Source: Nocardioides alkalitolerans
Lineage (GTDB): Bacteria; Actinomycetota; Actinomycetes; Propionibacteriales; Nocardioidaceae
Length of the DNA stretch: 64,000 bases
Assembly (NCBI GenBank): GCA_038184435.1
Contig: CP116227.1
Location: 3,005,501 to 3,069,500 of the forward strand
Direction of reading: 5' to 3'
Below, piece by piece: positions 46,535-55,381 of this stretch. How positions within the stretch are numbered: position 1 is the first letter of the stretch; every line of letters starts with the position of its first letter. The notes under the pieces are model-generated. The model was not told the origin of the DNA. It did not search any database and worked only from the letters and a program-made list of their open reading frames with translations. A program made the position numbers and the translations under genes.

Positions 46535-47794
46535 GTGGACCAGCTCGACACCTACCTGTACGCAGCCACCCGCACGCCGTTCGGCCGGTTCAACGGGGCG
46601 CTCGCGTCGGTGCGACCCGACGACCTCGCGGCCGGGGTCCTCACGGACCTGCTGGCCCGCACCCCCGGCCTCGACACCGCGAGCCTCGCCGAACGCACCG
46701 AGGTGTTCTTCGGCAACGCGAACGGCGCCGGCGAGGACAACCGCAACGTCGGGCGCATGGCCTGGCTGCTCGCCGGCCTGCCCGTCGCGACGCCCGCGAC
46801 CACGATCAACCGGCTGTGCGGCTCCAGTCTCGACGCGGCGATCCAGGCCTCCCGCGCGCTGGCGTCGGGCGACCTCGGCGACGACGGCATTGCCGTCGTC
46901 GGGGGCGTCGAGTCGATGACGCGCGCGCCCTGGGTGCTGCCCAAGTCCGACCGCCCGTTCCCGGCGGGCGACGTCACCGCGGTCTCCACCACGCTCGGCT
47001 GGCGGCTCGTCAACCGGCGGATGCCGCAGGAGTGGACGGTCTCGCTGGGCGAGGCGAACGAGCAGCTCCAGGAGCGCTTCGGCATCAGCCGCGAGCGGCA
47101 GGACGCGTTCGCCGCGCGGTCGCACGCGCTCGCCACCCAGGCGTGGGCGGACGGCTTCTACGACACCCTCGTCGCACCCGTCGAGGTCCCCGGCCGCGCG
47201 GGCACGACGACCGTGTCCCGGGACGAGGGCATCCGCCCCGACACGACCGTCGACACGCTCGCCGGGTTGAAGCCCTCGTTCCGCGCCGACGGCACCATCA
47301 CCGCCGGCAACGCCTCCCCGCTCTCGGACGGTGCCTCGGCCCTCCTGCTCGGTACGGCGGGGGCCGCGGCCCGCGTGGGCGCCGAGCCGATCGCGCGGAT
47401 CGCGGGCCGGGCGGCGAGCGCGCTGGAGCCGCAGGCCTTCGGGTTCGCCCCCGTCGAGGCGGCCGACCGGGCCCTGGCGCTGGCCGGCATCGGCTGGGAC
47501 CAGGTCGGCGCGGTCGAGCTGAACGAGGCGTTCGCGGTCCAGTCCCTGGCCTGCGTCGACGCCTGGCTGCCCCAGGGGCTTCGCGACCCCGAGATCGTCA
47601 ACACGCGGGGCGGCGCGATCGCGCTGGGCCACCCCCTCGGTGCGTCCGGCGGGCGTGTCCTCGGCACCCTCGCCGCCGTGCTCCGCGAGCGCGGCGAGCG
47701 CTGGGGCGTCGCGGCCATCTGCATCGGCGTGGGCCAGGCGCTCGCGGTCGTGCTCGAGAACCCGCAGGCCTCCACGGCGGGAGCGGGCCGATGA
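46535..47794 (+). CDS. pcaF: 3-oxoadipyl-CoA thiolase
   Basis: A 419-residue thiolase: nucleophile C95 in INRLCGSSLDAAI, GHPLGASGGRV for the catalytic histidine, and CIGVGQ for the second cysteine. It cleaves 3-oxoadipyl-CoA to succinyl-CoA and acetyl-CoA, the last step of the beta-ketoadipate pathway. The identification rests on the two CoA-transferase genes joined to it by 4-bp overlaps and on the cat genes downstream. GTG start at 46535, six bases after AAGGAG. It lies under the IclR-type operator. Confidence 0.9.
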   Translation: MDQLDTYLYAATRTPFGRFNGALASVRPDDLAAGVLTDLLARTPGLDTASLAERTEVFFGNANGAGEDNRNVGRMAWLLAGLPVATPATTINRLCGSSLDAAIQASRALASGDLGDDGIAVVGGVESMTRAPWVLPKSDRPFPAGDVTAVSTTLGWRLVNRRMPQEWTVSLGEANEQLQERFGISRERQDAFAARSHALATQAWADGFYDTLVAPVEVPGRAGTTTVSRDEGIRPDTTVDTLAGLKPSFRADGTITAGNASPLSDGASALLLGTAGAAARVGAEPIARIAGRAASALEPQAFGFAPVEAADRALALAGIGWDQVGAVELNEAFAVQSLACVDAWLPQGLRDPEIVNTRGGAIALGHPLGASGGRVLGTLAAVLRERGERWGVAAICIGVGQALAVVLENPQASTAGAGR

Positions 47795-48498
47795 CCACGT
47801 TCCACACCGACCCGGCCGAGGCGGTCGCCGGCATCGCCGACGGGTCCACCGTGCTCGTCGGCGGCTTCGGCATGGCCGGCATGCCGGTGACCCTGGTCGA
47901 CGCCCTCATCGACTCCGGCGCCCGCGACCTCACGGTCGTGTCCAACAACGCCGGCAACGGAGACACCGGCCTGGCTGCGCTGCTGGCCGCGAAGCGGGTC
48001 CGCAAGATCATCTGCTCGTTCCCGCGCCAGTCCGACTCGTGGGTGTTCGACGGGCTCTACCGCGCCGGCGAGCTCGAGCTCGAGGTCGTGCCGCAGGGCA
48101 ACCTCGCCGAGCGGATGCGCGCGGCGGGCGCGGGCATCGGTGCCTTCTTCTCCCCCACCGGCGTCGGCACGCTGCTCGCCGAGGGCAAGGAGGAGCGCAC
48201 GATCGACGGTCGTCGCTACGTGCTCGAGATGCCGATCCGGGGCGACGTGGCACTGATCGGCGCCCACCGCGCCGACCCCGTGGGCAACCTCGTGTTCCGC
48301 AAGACGGCTCGGAACTTCGGGCCCGTCATGGCGACGGCCGCCACCACGACGATCGTCGAGGTGCGCGAGGTCGTCGGGCTCGGCGAGCTCGACCCCGAGG
48401 CGATCGTCACGCCCGGCATCTACGTCGACCGGGTGCTGGACCTGTCCGCCATCCCCGTCGCCATCCCCGCCGCCACCGACCCGGAGGCCACCGCGTGA
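47791..48498 (+). CDS. pcaI: 3-oxoadipate CoA-transferase, subunit A
   Basis: A 235-residue family I CoA-transferase alpha subunit: GSTVLVGGFGMAGMPVTLVDALIDSGARDLTVVSNNAG, then KIICSFPRQSD and LELEVVPQGNLAERMRAAGAG. It forms the CoA-binding half of the enzyme that moves CoA from succinyl-CoA to 3-oxoadipate. ATGA overlap with the thiolase gene and GTGA overlap with subunit B. Acetoacetate transferases (ScoA) are close relatives, so the substrate is assigned from context. Confidence 0.88.
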   Translation: MTTFHTDPAEAVAGIADGSTVLVGGFGMAGMPVTLVDALIDSGARDLTVVSNNAGNGDTGLAALLAAKRVRKIICSFPRQSDSWVFDGLYRAGELELEVVPQGNLAERMRAAGAGIGAFFSPTGVGTLLAEGKEERTIDGRRYVLEMPIRGDVALIGAHRADPVGNLVFRKTARNFGPVMATAATTTIVEVREVVGLGELDPEAIVTPGIYVDRVLDLSAIPVAIPAATDPEATA

Positions 48499-49181
48499 GC
48501 ACCCTCGCCCTGCCGTCCGCGACCACCGAGCACACCGACCGCGGCACCCTCGACAAGCACGAGCTCGCCGCGGTGATCGCGCGGGACATCCCGCGGGGGT
48601 CCTACGTGAACCTCGGCATCGGGCAGCCGACGCTCGTGGCCGACCACCTCGACCCGGGATCGGGCGTCGTGCTGCACACCGAGAACGGCATGCTCAACAT
48701 GGGTCCGGCCGCTCACGGCGACGAGGTCGACCCCGACCTCACCAACGCGGGGAAGGTGCCGGTGACGGAGCTGCCGGGCGCGGCGTACTTCCACCAGGCC
48801 GACTCGTTCGCCATGATGCGCGGCGGCCACCTCGACGTGTGCGTGCTGGGGGCCTACCAGGTCGCCGCCAACGGCGACCTCGCCAACTGGCACACCGGCG
48901 CGCCCGACGCGATCCCCGCAGTGGGCGGGGCGATGGACCTCGCCATCGGGGCCAAGGACGTGCTCGTGATGATGACGCTGTTCTCCAAGGACGGCACGTC
49001 GAAGCTCGTCGAGGCGTGCACCTACCCGCTGACCGGGGCGGCCTGCGTGAGCCGGGTCTACACCGACCACGGCGTCTTCGCCGTGGGGGCCGCCGACGGC
49101 GTGGTGACCGTGCTGGAGACCTACGGCACGTCGGTCGACGAGCTCGTGTCGCGCACCGGGCTGCCGTTGCGCCGGCTCTGA
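48495..49181 (+). CDS. pcaJ: 3-oxoadipate CoA-transferase, subunit B
   Basis: A 228-residue beta subunit with the catalytic glutamate in VLHTENGMLNMGP and the glycine-rich VNLGIGQPTLVADHL near 38. Other landmarks are GGHLDVCVLGAYQVAANGDLANW and GAMDLAIGAKDVLVMM, which are well kept in the family. The GTG start at 48495 overlaps subunit A's stop. It ends 20 bp before a LysR-type gene on the same strand. Confidence 0.88.
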   Translation: MSTLALPSATTEHTDRGTLDKHELAAVIARDIPRGSYVNLGIGQPTLVADHLDPGSGVVLHTENGMLNMGPAAHGDEVDPDLTNAGKVPVTELPGAAYFHQADSFAMMRGGHLDVCVLGAYQVAANGDLANWHTGAPDAIPAVGGAMDLAIGAKDVLVMMTLFSKDGTSKLVEACTYPLTGAACVSRVYTDHGVFAVGAADGVVTVLETYGTSVDELVSRTGLPLRRL

Positions 49182-49201
49182 CCCGCTGAGAGGCTCCGGC
49201 C

Positions 49202-50107
49202 ATGGAGCTGCGCCACCTGCGGTACTTCGTCGCGGTCGCCGAGGAGTGCCACTTCGGGCGGGCGGCGGAGCGGCTGCACATCGCGCAGCCGCCGCTCAGC
49301 CAGCAGATCAAGCAGCTCGAGGCGCACCTCGGCGTCACCCTGCTCACCCGGTCGACACGGCGCGTGGAGCTCACGGCCGCGGGCGCGGCGTACCTCGACC
49401 ACGCCCGCGCCATCCTCGCGTCCGTCGACCGGGCGGCCGACGACGCGCGGCGGGTCGCCGACGGCCGCACCGGGCGGGTGGCGATCGGGTTCACGGGGTC
49501 GGCGACCTACGAGCTGCTGCCCCGCCTCGCCCGCGTGCTGCGCGCCGAGCTGCCGGACGTGGAGGTCGAGCTCCACGGCGAGATCCTCACCCCGGGCCAG
49601 GTCGCCCGCCTCCACGACGGCTCGCTCGACGTCGGCGTGCTGCGGCCGCCCGTCGACGACGACGCGCTCGAGCTCCACGTGCTGCGACACGAGCCGCTGG
49701 TCGCGGTGCTGCCCGACGCCCACCCCCTCGTCGCGGCCCCGGGGATCTCCGCGGTGCGCCTCGCGGACCTCGCGGGCGAGTCGTTCGTGACCTACCCGTC
49801 GGGCCACCGGTCGGTGGTGCACGAGGCCGTGCTGGCCGCCTGTCGTACGGCGGGGTTCGAGCCCCAGCCCGTCGCCGAGGTCGCGGAGACCTCCACCCTC
49901 GTGTCGTTCGTGGCCGCGGGGCTGGGCGTGGCGCTGGTGCCGGAGTCGGTCCAGCACCTGCGCATCACGGGGGCCGCCTACCGCCCGCTGGCGGGCGAGG
50001 CCCCGACCGTCGACCTCGGCGTGGCCACCCGGCGCAGCGAGGACGCCCCCGTCGTACGCCGCGTGCTCGACCTCCTCCGCGCTGTCGCCACCCCCAGCCG
50101 TGATTAG
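49202..50107 (+). CDS. LysR family regulator, CatR/BenM-like
   Basis: A 301-residue LysR protein. Winged helix: MELRHLRYFVAVAEECHFGRAAERLHIAQPPLSQQIKQLE, which closely follows the CatR/BenM subgroup start. The effector domain shows RVAIGFTGSATYELLPRLARVLR, as in muconate-responsive regulators. It lies between the pcaFIJ-like genes and catB, all on the same strand, which is unusual because CatR genes are often divergent from their targets. It probably activates catBAC when cis,cis-muconate accumulates. Confidence 0.85.
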   Translation: MELRHLRYFVAVAEECHFGRAAERLHIAQPPLSQQIKQLEAHLGVTLLTRSTRRVELTAAGAAYLDHARAILASVDRAADDARRVADGRTGRVAIGFTGSATYELLPRLARVLRAELPDVEVELHGEILTPGQVARLHDGSLDVGVLRPPVDDDALELHVLRHEPLVAVLPDAHPLVAAPGISAVRLADLAGESFVTYPSGHRSVVHEAVLAACRTAGFEPQPVAEVAETSTLVSFVAAGLGVALVPESVQHLRITGAAYRPLAGEAPTVDLGVATRRSEDAPVVRRVLDLLRAVATPSRD

Positions 50108-50150
50108 GTCGTCGGATGTCTTGATCCAGATGAACTGAGTCCTTCACGCG

Positions 50151-50165
50151 ACACGATCCTCGTGT
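50151..50165. promoter_or_regulatory. Inverted repeat before catB
   Basis: ACACGATCCTCGTGT: 6-bp perfect arms (50151-50156, 50160-50165) with a 3-base spacer, 13 bp before the catB ATG. It may be part of the LysR regulator's site or the catB operator. The 70-bp gap holds nothing else clear. Confidence 0.4.
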
Positions 50166-50177
50166 GATCGTCGTCGC

Positions 50178-51281
50178 ATGAAGATCAGCCGGGTCGAGGC
50201 GATCCCCTACGCGATCCCCTACCGCAAGCCGCTGGCGTTCGCCAGCGGTGCGGTGACGACGGCCGACCACGTGCTCGTGCGCGTGCACACCGACGACGGG
50301 ATCGTGGGACAGGCCGACGCCCCGCCGCGGCCGTACACGTACGGCGAGACCCAGACCTCCATCCGCAGCGTCGTCACCGAGCTGTTCGCACCGGCGATCG
50401 AGGGTCTCTCGATCCTGGACCGCGAGCAGGTGCGGAGCCGCCTGGAGCGCACCGTGGGCAACCCGGTCGCCAAGGCCGCGGTCGACATGGCGATCTGGGA
50501 CGCGATCGGCCAGACCCTCGGCGTCTCCGTCTCGGAGCTGCTCGGCGGCTTCACCGACCGGGTCCGGGTCTCCCACATGGTCGGCTTCGCCGAGCCGGCG
50601 GCCATGGTCGCCGAGGCGGAGCGGATCCGGGAGACCTACGGCATCACCGTCTTCAAGGTGAAGGTCGGCCGCCGGCCCTACCGCCTCGACGTCGACGTCT
50701 GCCGCGCCCTGCGCGCCGGGCTCGGCGACGACGTGGAGCTCTACGTCGACGGCAACCGCGGCTGGACCGCCTCGGAGTCGGCCCGGGCTCTCGCCGAGAT
50801 GGCCGACCTCGGGCTCACCATGGCGGAGGAGCTCTGCCCGGCGGACGACGTGCTCGGCCGTCGCTGGCTCGTGCAGCAGTCGACCATCCCGTGCTTCGCC
50901 GACGAGTCCGTCGCGCGGCCCGGCGAGGTGACCCGCGAGCTGCTCGCCGGCGCGGCCACCGGCATCTCGCTCAAGACGTCCCGCACCGGGTTCACCACCA
51001 GCCAGCGTCTCGTCGGGCTCTGCGAGGGCCTCGGGGTGGAGGTCGTGGTGGGCAACCAGATCGACACGCAGGTCGGCTCGCTGTGCTCGGCGGCGTTCGC
51101 CGCGGCGTACGAGCTCACGTCGCGCCGCGCGGCCGAGCTCTCCAACTTCCTCGACATGACCGACGACCTCCTCGCCGACCCGCTCGTCATCGAGCACGGC
51201 GAGCTCAAGGTGCGCGAGGGCCCGGGCCTCGGCATCGCCGTCGACCCGGAGCGCCTCGAGCGCTACCGGCTCGACACCTGA
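50178..51281 (+). CDS. catB: Muconate cycloisomerase
   Basis: A 367-residue enzyme of the enolase superfamily, muconate-lactonising type. Base lysine in KVKVGR (about 157-162); metal ligands Asp in YVDGNRGW, Glu in MAEELCPADD and Asp in CFADES; second lysine in ISLKTSRTG. It cyclises cis,cis-muconate to muconolactone. It is the first of a catB-catA-catC run, with catA 54 bp and catC 4 bp further on. Dipeptide epimerases share the fold but not this setting. Confidence 0.9.
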   Translation: MKISRVEAIPYAIPYRKPLAFASGAVTTADHVLVRVHTDDGIVGQADAPPRPYTYGETQTSIRSVVTELFAPAIEGLSILDREQVRSRLERTVGNPVAKAAVDMAIWDAIGQTLGVSVSELLGGFTDRVRVSHMVGFAEPAAMVAEAERIRETYGITVFKVKVGRRPYRLDVDVCRALRAGLGDDVELYVDGNRGWTASESARALAEMADLGLTMAEELCPADDVLGRRWLVQQSTIPCFADESVARPGEVTRELLAGAATGISLKTSRTGFTTSQRLVGLCEGLGVEVVVGNQIDTQVGSLCSAAFAAAYELTSRRAAELSNFLDMTDDLLADPLVIEHGELKVREGPGLGIAVDPERLERYRLDT

Positions 51282-51335
51282 ACCCGCTCCGTCCCTCCCG
51301 CTCTCGTCCCGCACCACCACACCGAGGAGTCACCG

Positions 51336-52211
51336 ATGACCCAGCAGCTCGCCCCCGACACCGACCTCCACGACGCCGCCGTCGCCCGCGCCGCCGACTC
51401 GGGCGCCAACGCGACCGCCCAGTTCCAGGCGAAGCAGAAGGCCGCCGTCGCGGTGTCGAAGGAGCGCGTCAGCGAGGTGGCCACCGCCGCCCTCACCGCC
51501 CTCCACGAGGTGATCCGGGACAAGCAGGTGACCTACCAGGAGTACGACGCCCTCAAGGCCTGGATGATCGCCGTCGGCCAGGACGGCGAGTGGCCGCTCT
51601 TCCTCGACGTGTGGATCGAGCACGTCGTCGAGGAGGTCGCCAACGCCGACCGCGAGGGCTCGAAGGGCTCCATCGAGGGCCCGTACTACGTCCCGGGCGC
51701 ACCCGCGCTCCCCGCCCGGGCCACGCTCCCCCAGCGCGACGACGAGGTCGGCTCGCCGCTCCGCTTCCAGGGCCAGGTGCGCGCCGTCGACGGCACGCCG
51801 CTGGGCGGCGCCCTCGTCGAGCTGTGGCACGCGGACGACGCAGGCTTCTACTCGCAGTTCGCCCCCGGCATCCCCGAGTGGAACCTCCGCGGCTCGATCA
51901 CGGCCGACGACGAGGGGCGCTTCTGGATCGACACCATCCAGCCCGCGCCGTACCAGATCCCCACCGACGGCTCCTGCGGCCGCCTCATCGACGCGGCCGG
52001 CTGGTCGGCCTGGCGTCCCGCGCACCTGCACCTCAAGGTGTCGGCGCCCGGCCACCGGCTCATCACGACGCAGCTCTACTTCGAGGGCGGGGAGTACGTC
52101 GCCAACGACATCGCCTCCGCCGTGAAGCTCGAGCTCGTGCTGGCCCCGACCCCGCGCGCCGACGGCCAGGGTGACGAGGTCACCTACGACTTCGTGCTCG
52201 ACCCCGCCTGA
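51336..52211 (+). CDS. catA: Catechol 1,2-dioxygenase
   Basis: A 291-residue intradiol dioxygenase. N-terminal dimer helices (VATAALTALHEVIRDKQVTYQEYDALKAWMI), then GSIEGPYYVPGAP, and iron ligands Tyr in GFYSQF, Tyr in APYQIPTDG and two histidines in AHLHLKV. It opens catechol to cis,cis-muconate. This copy is of classic CatA type, distinct from the hydroxyquinol-like enzyme at 34685. It follows a GAGGAG ribosome site and leads directly into catC. Confidence 0.92.
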   Translation: MTQQLAPDTDLHDAAVARAADSGANATAQFQAKQKAAVAVSKERVSEVATAALTALHEVIRDKQVTYQEYDALKAWMIAVGQDGEWPLFLDVWIEHVVEEVANADREGSKGSIEGPYYVPGAPALPARATLPQRDDEVGSPLRFQGQVRAVDGTPLGGALVELWHADDAGFYSQFAPGIPEWNLRGSITADDEGRFWIDTIQPAPYQIPTDGSCGRLIDAAGWSAWRPAHLHLKVSAPGHRLITTQLYFEGGEYVANDIASAVKLELVLAPTPRADGQGDEVTYDFVLDPA

Positions 52212-52215
52212 GCCC

Positions 52216-52491
52216 GTGCTGTTCTCCGTCCGGATGGACGTCGACCTCCCCCGCGACCTCGACCCCGCGGTGCGCGCCGACACGCTCGCCCGGGAGAAGG
52301 CCTACAGCCAGGAGCTGCAGCGCTCCGGGAAGTGGCCGCACATCTGGCGGGTCGTGGGGGCCTACTCGAACATCTCCGTGTTCGACGTCGACTCCACCGA
52401 GGAGCTGCACGACCTCCTGTGGAACCTGCCCCTCTTCCCCTACATGACCATCGACGTCACGCCGCTCGCGCCCCACCCGTCGGCGATCTGA
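52216..52491 (+). CDS. catC: Muconolactone delta-isomerase
   Basis: A 91-residue small isomerase: FSVRMDVDLPRDLDPAVRADTLAREKAYSQELQRSGKWPHIWRV, then SIFDV-like strand and LPLFPYMTIDVTPLAPHPSA, the usual CatC ends. The GTG at 52216 lies 4 bp after the catA stop; the open frame before it overlaps catA. It converts muconolactone to 3-oxoadipate enol-lactone. The next enzyme, the enol-lactone hydrolase, is not encoded in the window. A strong terminator follows. Confidence 0.92.
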   Translation: MLFSVRMDVDLPRDLDPAVRADTLAREKAYSQELQRSGKWPHIWRVVGAYSNISVFDVDSTEELHDLLWNLPLFPYMTIDVTPLAPHPSAI

Positions 52492-52534
52492 CCAGCGTCG
52501 TGGCCCCAGCGCGCTGTTCTTCGGCGGGGAGGAG

Positions 52535-52592
52535 AAAACGCGGACCGGACGGCCCGTCGGAGCGGTCCGGCAGCCCGTCCGGTCCGCGTTTT
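52535..52592. terminator. Strong bidirectional terminator after catC
   Basis: Bases 52535-52552 and 52575-52592 form a perfect 18-bp stem flanked by AAAA and TTTT, so it works as an intrinsic terminator on both strands, between catC and the convergent thiolase gene. The 22-base loop has weak internal pairing. Confidence 0.9.
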
Positions 52593-52618
52593 CTTCCTCC
52601 GCACGACGACGACCGGCC

Positions 52619-53782
52619 TCATGCGGCCGGCGCGGCGAGCAGCGTGGCCACGCACGCCGCGTAGTCCTCGCCCATCCAGCCACCGGAGTTCGACGCGAGG
52701 CCGAGGCGTGCGCCCGGGACCTGGCGTGGCCCGGCGGTCCCGCTCAGCTGGCGCACCAGCTCGACCACCTGCGCGACACCGGTGGCGCCGAGCGCGTGGC
52801 CCCGGCTCATCAGCCCGCCGTCGGTGTTGACCGGCCGGTCACCCCCGAGCGCGGTCCGGCCGTCGAGCGCGAGGGCGCGTCCGCCGCCTGCGGGCGCGAG
52901 GCCGACGTGCTCGTACTGGACCAGCTCCGCGATGGCGCTGGCGTCGTGCAGCTGCAGGACGTCGACGTCGGCAGGGTCCACCTGGGTGTCGCGGTACAGC
53001 GCGCGGGTGGTCGCGCGGACGACGGAGTCGCCCCGGCGGACACTGCCGACCCGCGTGCCGAGGACCTCCACGGCGGTGCGGCCGCGCTCGCCCGCCGTGC
53101 TGTCCGACTGCAGGACGACCGCGGCCGCTCCGTCGGTGAGCGGTGAGCACATGAGCAGCCGCAACGGGTCGGCGACCATGCGACTGGCGCGCACCGTGGC
53201 GGTGTCGATCGGGCTGCGGAACTGCGCGAAGTCGGTGCGGGCCGCGAACTCCCGGTTCTTCACGGCGATCCGTGCCAGCGCCTCGTCGACGGGGCCGTGC
53301 TCCGCGGCGTACGCCCGTGCCTCGGCGGCGTAGGCAGCCATCATGACGGAGCCCCGGACCCCCGTGTCGAGCGTGAGCGAGCGGTCCGCCCCCGACTCGA
53401 TGGCGTCGAACGAGCGCTGCTTGTCGGGGTGGACCAGCTTCTCCGCGCCCACCACCAGGACGGTGTCGGCCTGTCCGGCGAGCAGCAGCGCCCGCCCCAG
53501 GTGGAGGGCGGCGCTGCCGGAGGCGCAGGCGTTCTCCGTGTTGATCATCGCGGCGCCCTCCAGCCCGCTGCCCTTGAGGGCGACCTGGGCGCGGATCATC
53601 TCCTGGCCGCGCAGCACGCCTTCGGCGGCGTTGCCGAACACGACGGCGTCGACGTCGGCGGCGACCAGCGCGGCACTGGCGATCGCGGCGGCGGCCGCGT
53701 CCCCGGCCAGGTCGCCCAGGGAGCGGTCGGTGTGCGTGGCGAACGTCGTGGTGGCGCTGCCGGTGACGAGGGTGCGGACCAT
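52619..53782 (-). CDS. Thiolase family protein (acetyl-CoA acetyltransferase/lipid-transfer type)
   Basis: A 387-residue thiolase-superfamily protein with nucleophile C86 in NTENACASGSAAL and the C-terminal motif SRGHALGATGVAQVVELV, which keeps the catalytic histidine (unlike the copy at 14879). It ends with the SNSGGWMGEDYAACVATLL pattern of Ltp-type thiolases. It lies 35 bp after a CoA ligase gene and probably cleaves the CoA-activated product of that pathway. No DUF35 partner is adjacent. Confidence 0.87.
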   Translation of the reverse strand: MVRTLVTGSATTTFATHTDRSLGDLAGDAAAAAIASAALVAADVDAVVFGNAAEGVLRGQEMIRAQVALKGSGLEGAAMINTENACASGSAALHLGRALLLAGQADTVLVVGAEKLVHPDKQRSFDAIESGADRSLTLDTGVRGSVMMAAYAAEARAYAAEHGPVDEALARIAVKNREFAARTDFAQFRSPIDTATVRASRMVADPLRLLMCSPLTDGAAAVVLQSDSTAGERGRTAVEVLGTRVGSVRRGDSVVRATTRALYRDTQVDPADVDVLQLHDASAIAELVQYEHVGLAPAGGGRALALDGRTALGGDRPVNTDGGLMSRGHALGATGVAQVVELVRQLSGTAGPRQVPGARLGLASNSGGWMGEDYAACVATLLAAPAA

Positions 53783-53816
53783 CGAGGTCTCCGTTCGGTG
53801 GGGGTGGTGAGCGCCG

Positions 53817-55376
53817 TCAGGCGCCGAGGGCGGTCGGGGCCAGGCGGTCGCGCACCGCTCGCTTGTCGATCTTCCCGACGGGGGTGTGGGGCAGCTCGGC
53901 GACGACGTGCACCCGCTTGGGTGCCTTGACCGACCCCAACCTGGTCCTGGTCGCGGCGATCAACCGGGCCGGGTCGACCTCCCGCTGGTCGGCGGCCACC
54001 ACGAACGCCACGACCGCCTCGCCCCAGCGCTCGTCCGGCACGCCGACGACCGCGCAGGTCCCCACCTCGGGCAGGGCCAGCAGGGCGCTCTCGACCTCCG
54101 CGGCGTACACGTTGAAGCCGCCGGTGATGATCATGTCCTTGAGACGGTCGACGACGTAGACGTACCCGCCCTCGTCGATGAACCCGACGTCGCCGGTGTG
54201 GTGCCAGCCCGAGCGCCTCATCTCGCGGGTGTCCTGCTCGCGGTCGAGGTACCCGGGGGTCACGAGCGCTCCCCGCGCCACGAGCTCCCCGCGTTCCCCG
54301 GGCGGCAGGAGCGCGCCGTCCGGACCCATCACGGCCACCAGCGACGAGAACGTGGCCCGGCCGCAGCTCGCCAGGCGTTCCGGCCGTGTGCCGGCGGCAG
54401 CCTCGGCGACGTCCTCCGGCGTGAGGAAGGTCAGGAGGAACGGGGCCTCGGCCTGGCCCCAGCTCTGCGCGACGCACGGGCCGAACAGCTCCACGCCCTC
54501 CCCGAGCCGCTCGGGCGACACCGGCGCGGCGCTCAGGAGCAGCATGTCCAGGCTCCCGCAGTCCCGCGGCCGTTCCCGCTGGGCGCGGCACAGGTCGTAG
54601 TACGCCGTCGGCGGGAGGAAGAGATGGGTGACCCGGTGTGCCTCGATCTGGTCGAGGACGTCGTCGGCGTCGAACCGCTGTCGGACGACGATCGTCGCAC
54701 CGAGGGCCGCGTAGAGGACGGCCATCACGCCGGCGGCGTGGGTCATCGGCGCCACTGCCAGGTTGACCATCTCCCCCCGCGCGGGCCAGTGGCGGCTCGC
54801 CGTCTCGAGGAGGCGTGCGAACACGGCGTTGGTCCACACGACGGCCTTCGACCGACCGGTCGTCCCGCCGGTGGGCCAGTAGACGCAGACCTGGTCGGCG
54901 CCCCCGGTGGGGTCGCTCCCGTCGCCGAGGTCGACGGACACCCCGGCCGCGAGGAGCTCGTCCATCGCCAGCCCGCCGTCGAAGGGCCGGTCCAGGCACA
55001 CGACGAGCTCGAGCGACGGCACGTCCTCCAGGAGCGTGGCCGCGGCGTCGGCGAAGGTCGAGTGGAGGAAGAGCCAGCGGCAGCCCGTCGTGACGAGGAA
55101 CTGGCGCGTGGCGTCCAGCGCGTTGTACGGGTTCAGGGGCGCCAAGACGCCCCCCGCCCGCCACACGCCGAACATGGCGAGCAGCCCGTCCGGACCGTTG
55201 GGCGCGAGGATGCCGACGGTGTCCCCGGCGCGCATGCCCGCCGCCCGCAGCCCGGCGGCCACGGCGTGAGAGCGCGCCTGGCCCTCGGCGTGCGTGATGA
55301 CGACGTCGTCCGCCACGAGGAGCGCCCGGTCGGGATCGAGCGAGGCGCCCTTGTCGAGGTGATCGATGATGCGCAC
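53817..55376 (-). CDS. Class I adenylate-forming CoA ligase
   Basis: A 519-residue acid-CoA ligase: phosphate loop PTGGTTGRSKAVV (about 178-190), GWHHTGDVGFID with YVVDRLKDMIITGGFNVYAAEVE, and the catalytic lysine in HTPVGKIDKRAV near the end. GTG at 55376 is the start because GAGGG stands 9 bases upstream and it immediately follows the transporter gene. The family includes fatty, aromatic and hydroxycinnamic acid ligases. Acting with the MHS transporter, it would trap an imported acid as CoA thioester. Confidence 0.9.
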   Translation of the reverse strand: MRIIDHLDKGASLDPDRALLVADDVVITHAEGQARSHAVAAGLRAAGMRAGDTVGILAPNGPDGLLAMFGVWRAGGVLAPLNPYNALDATRQFLVTTGCRWLFLHSTFADAAATLLEDVPSLELVVCLDRPFDGGLAMDELLAAGVSVDLGDGSDPTGGADQVCVYWPTGGTTGRSKAVVWTNAVFARLLETASRHWPARGEMVNLAVAPMTHAAGVMAVLYAALGATIVVRQRFDADDVLDQIEAHRVTHLFLPPTAYYDLCRAQRERPRDCGSLDMLLLSAAPVSPERLGEGVELFGPCVAQSWGQAEAPFLLTFLTPEDVAEAAAGTRPERLASCGRATFSSLVAVMGPDGALLPPGERGELVARGALVTPGYLDREQDTREMRRSGWHHTGDVGFIDEGGYVYVVDRLKDMIITGGFNVYAAEVESALLALPEVGTCAVVGVPDERWGEAVVAFVVAADQREVDPARLIAATRTRLGSVKAPKRVHVVAELPHTPVGKIDKRAVRDRLAPTALGA

Positions 55377-55381
55377 GGCCC

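Noticed and set aside
50130..50146. ATGAACTGAGTCCTTCA before catB, similar to the TetR operator
   Set aside because: The right arm is two bases too close and lacks the (A/C)CTTCA context. It is 29 kb from the regulon block and more likely part of the LysR regulator's region.
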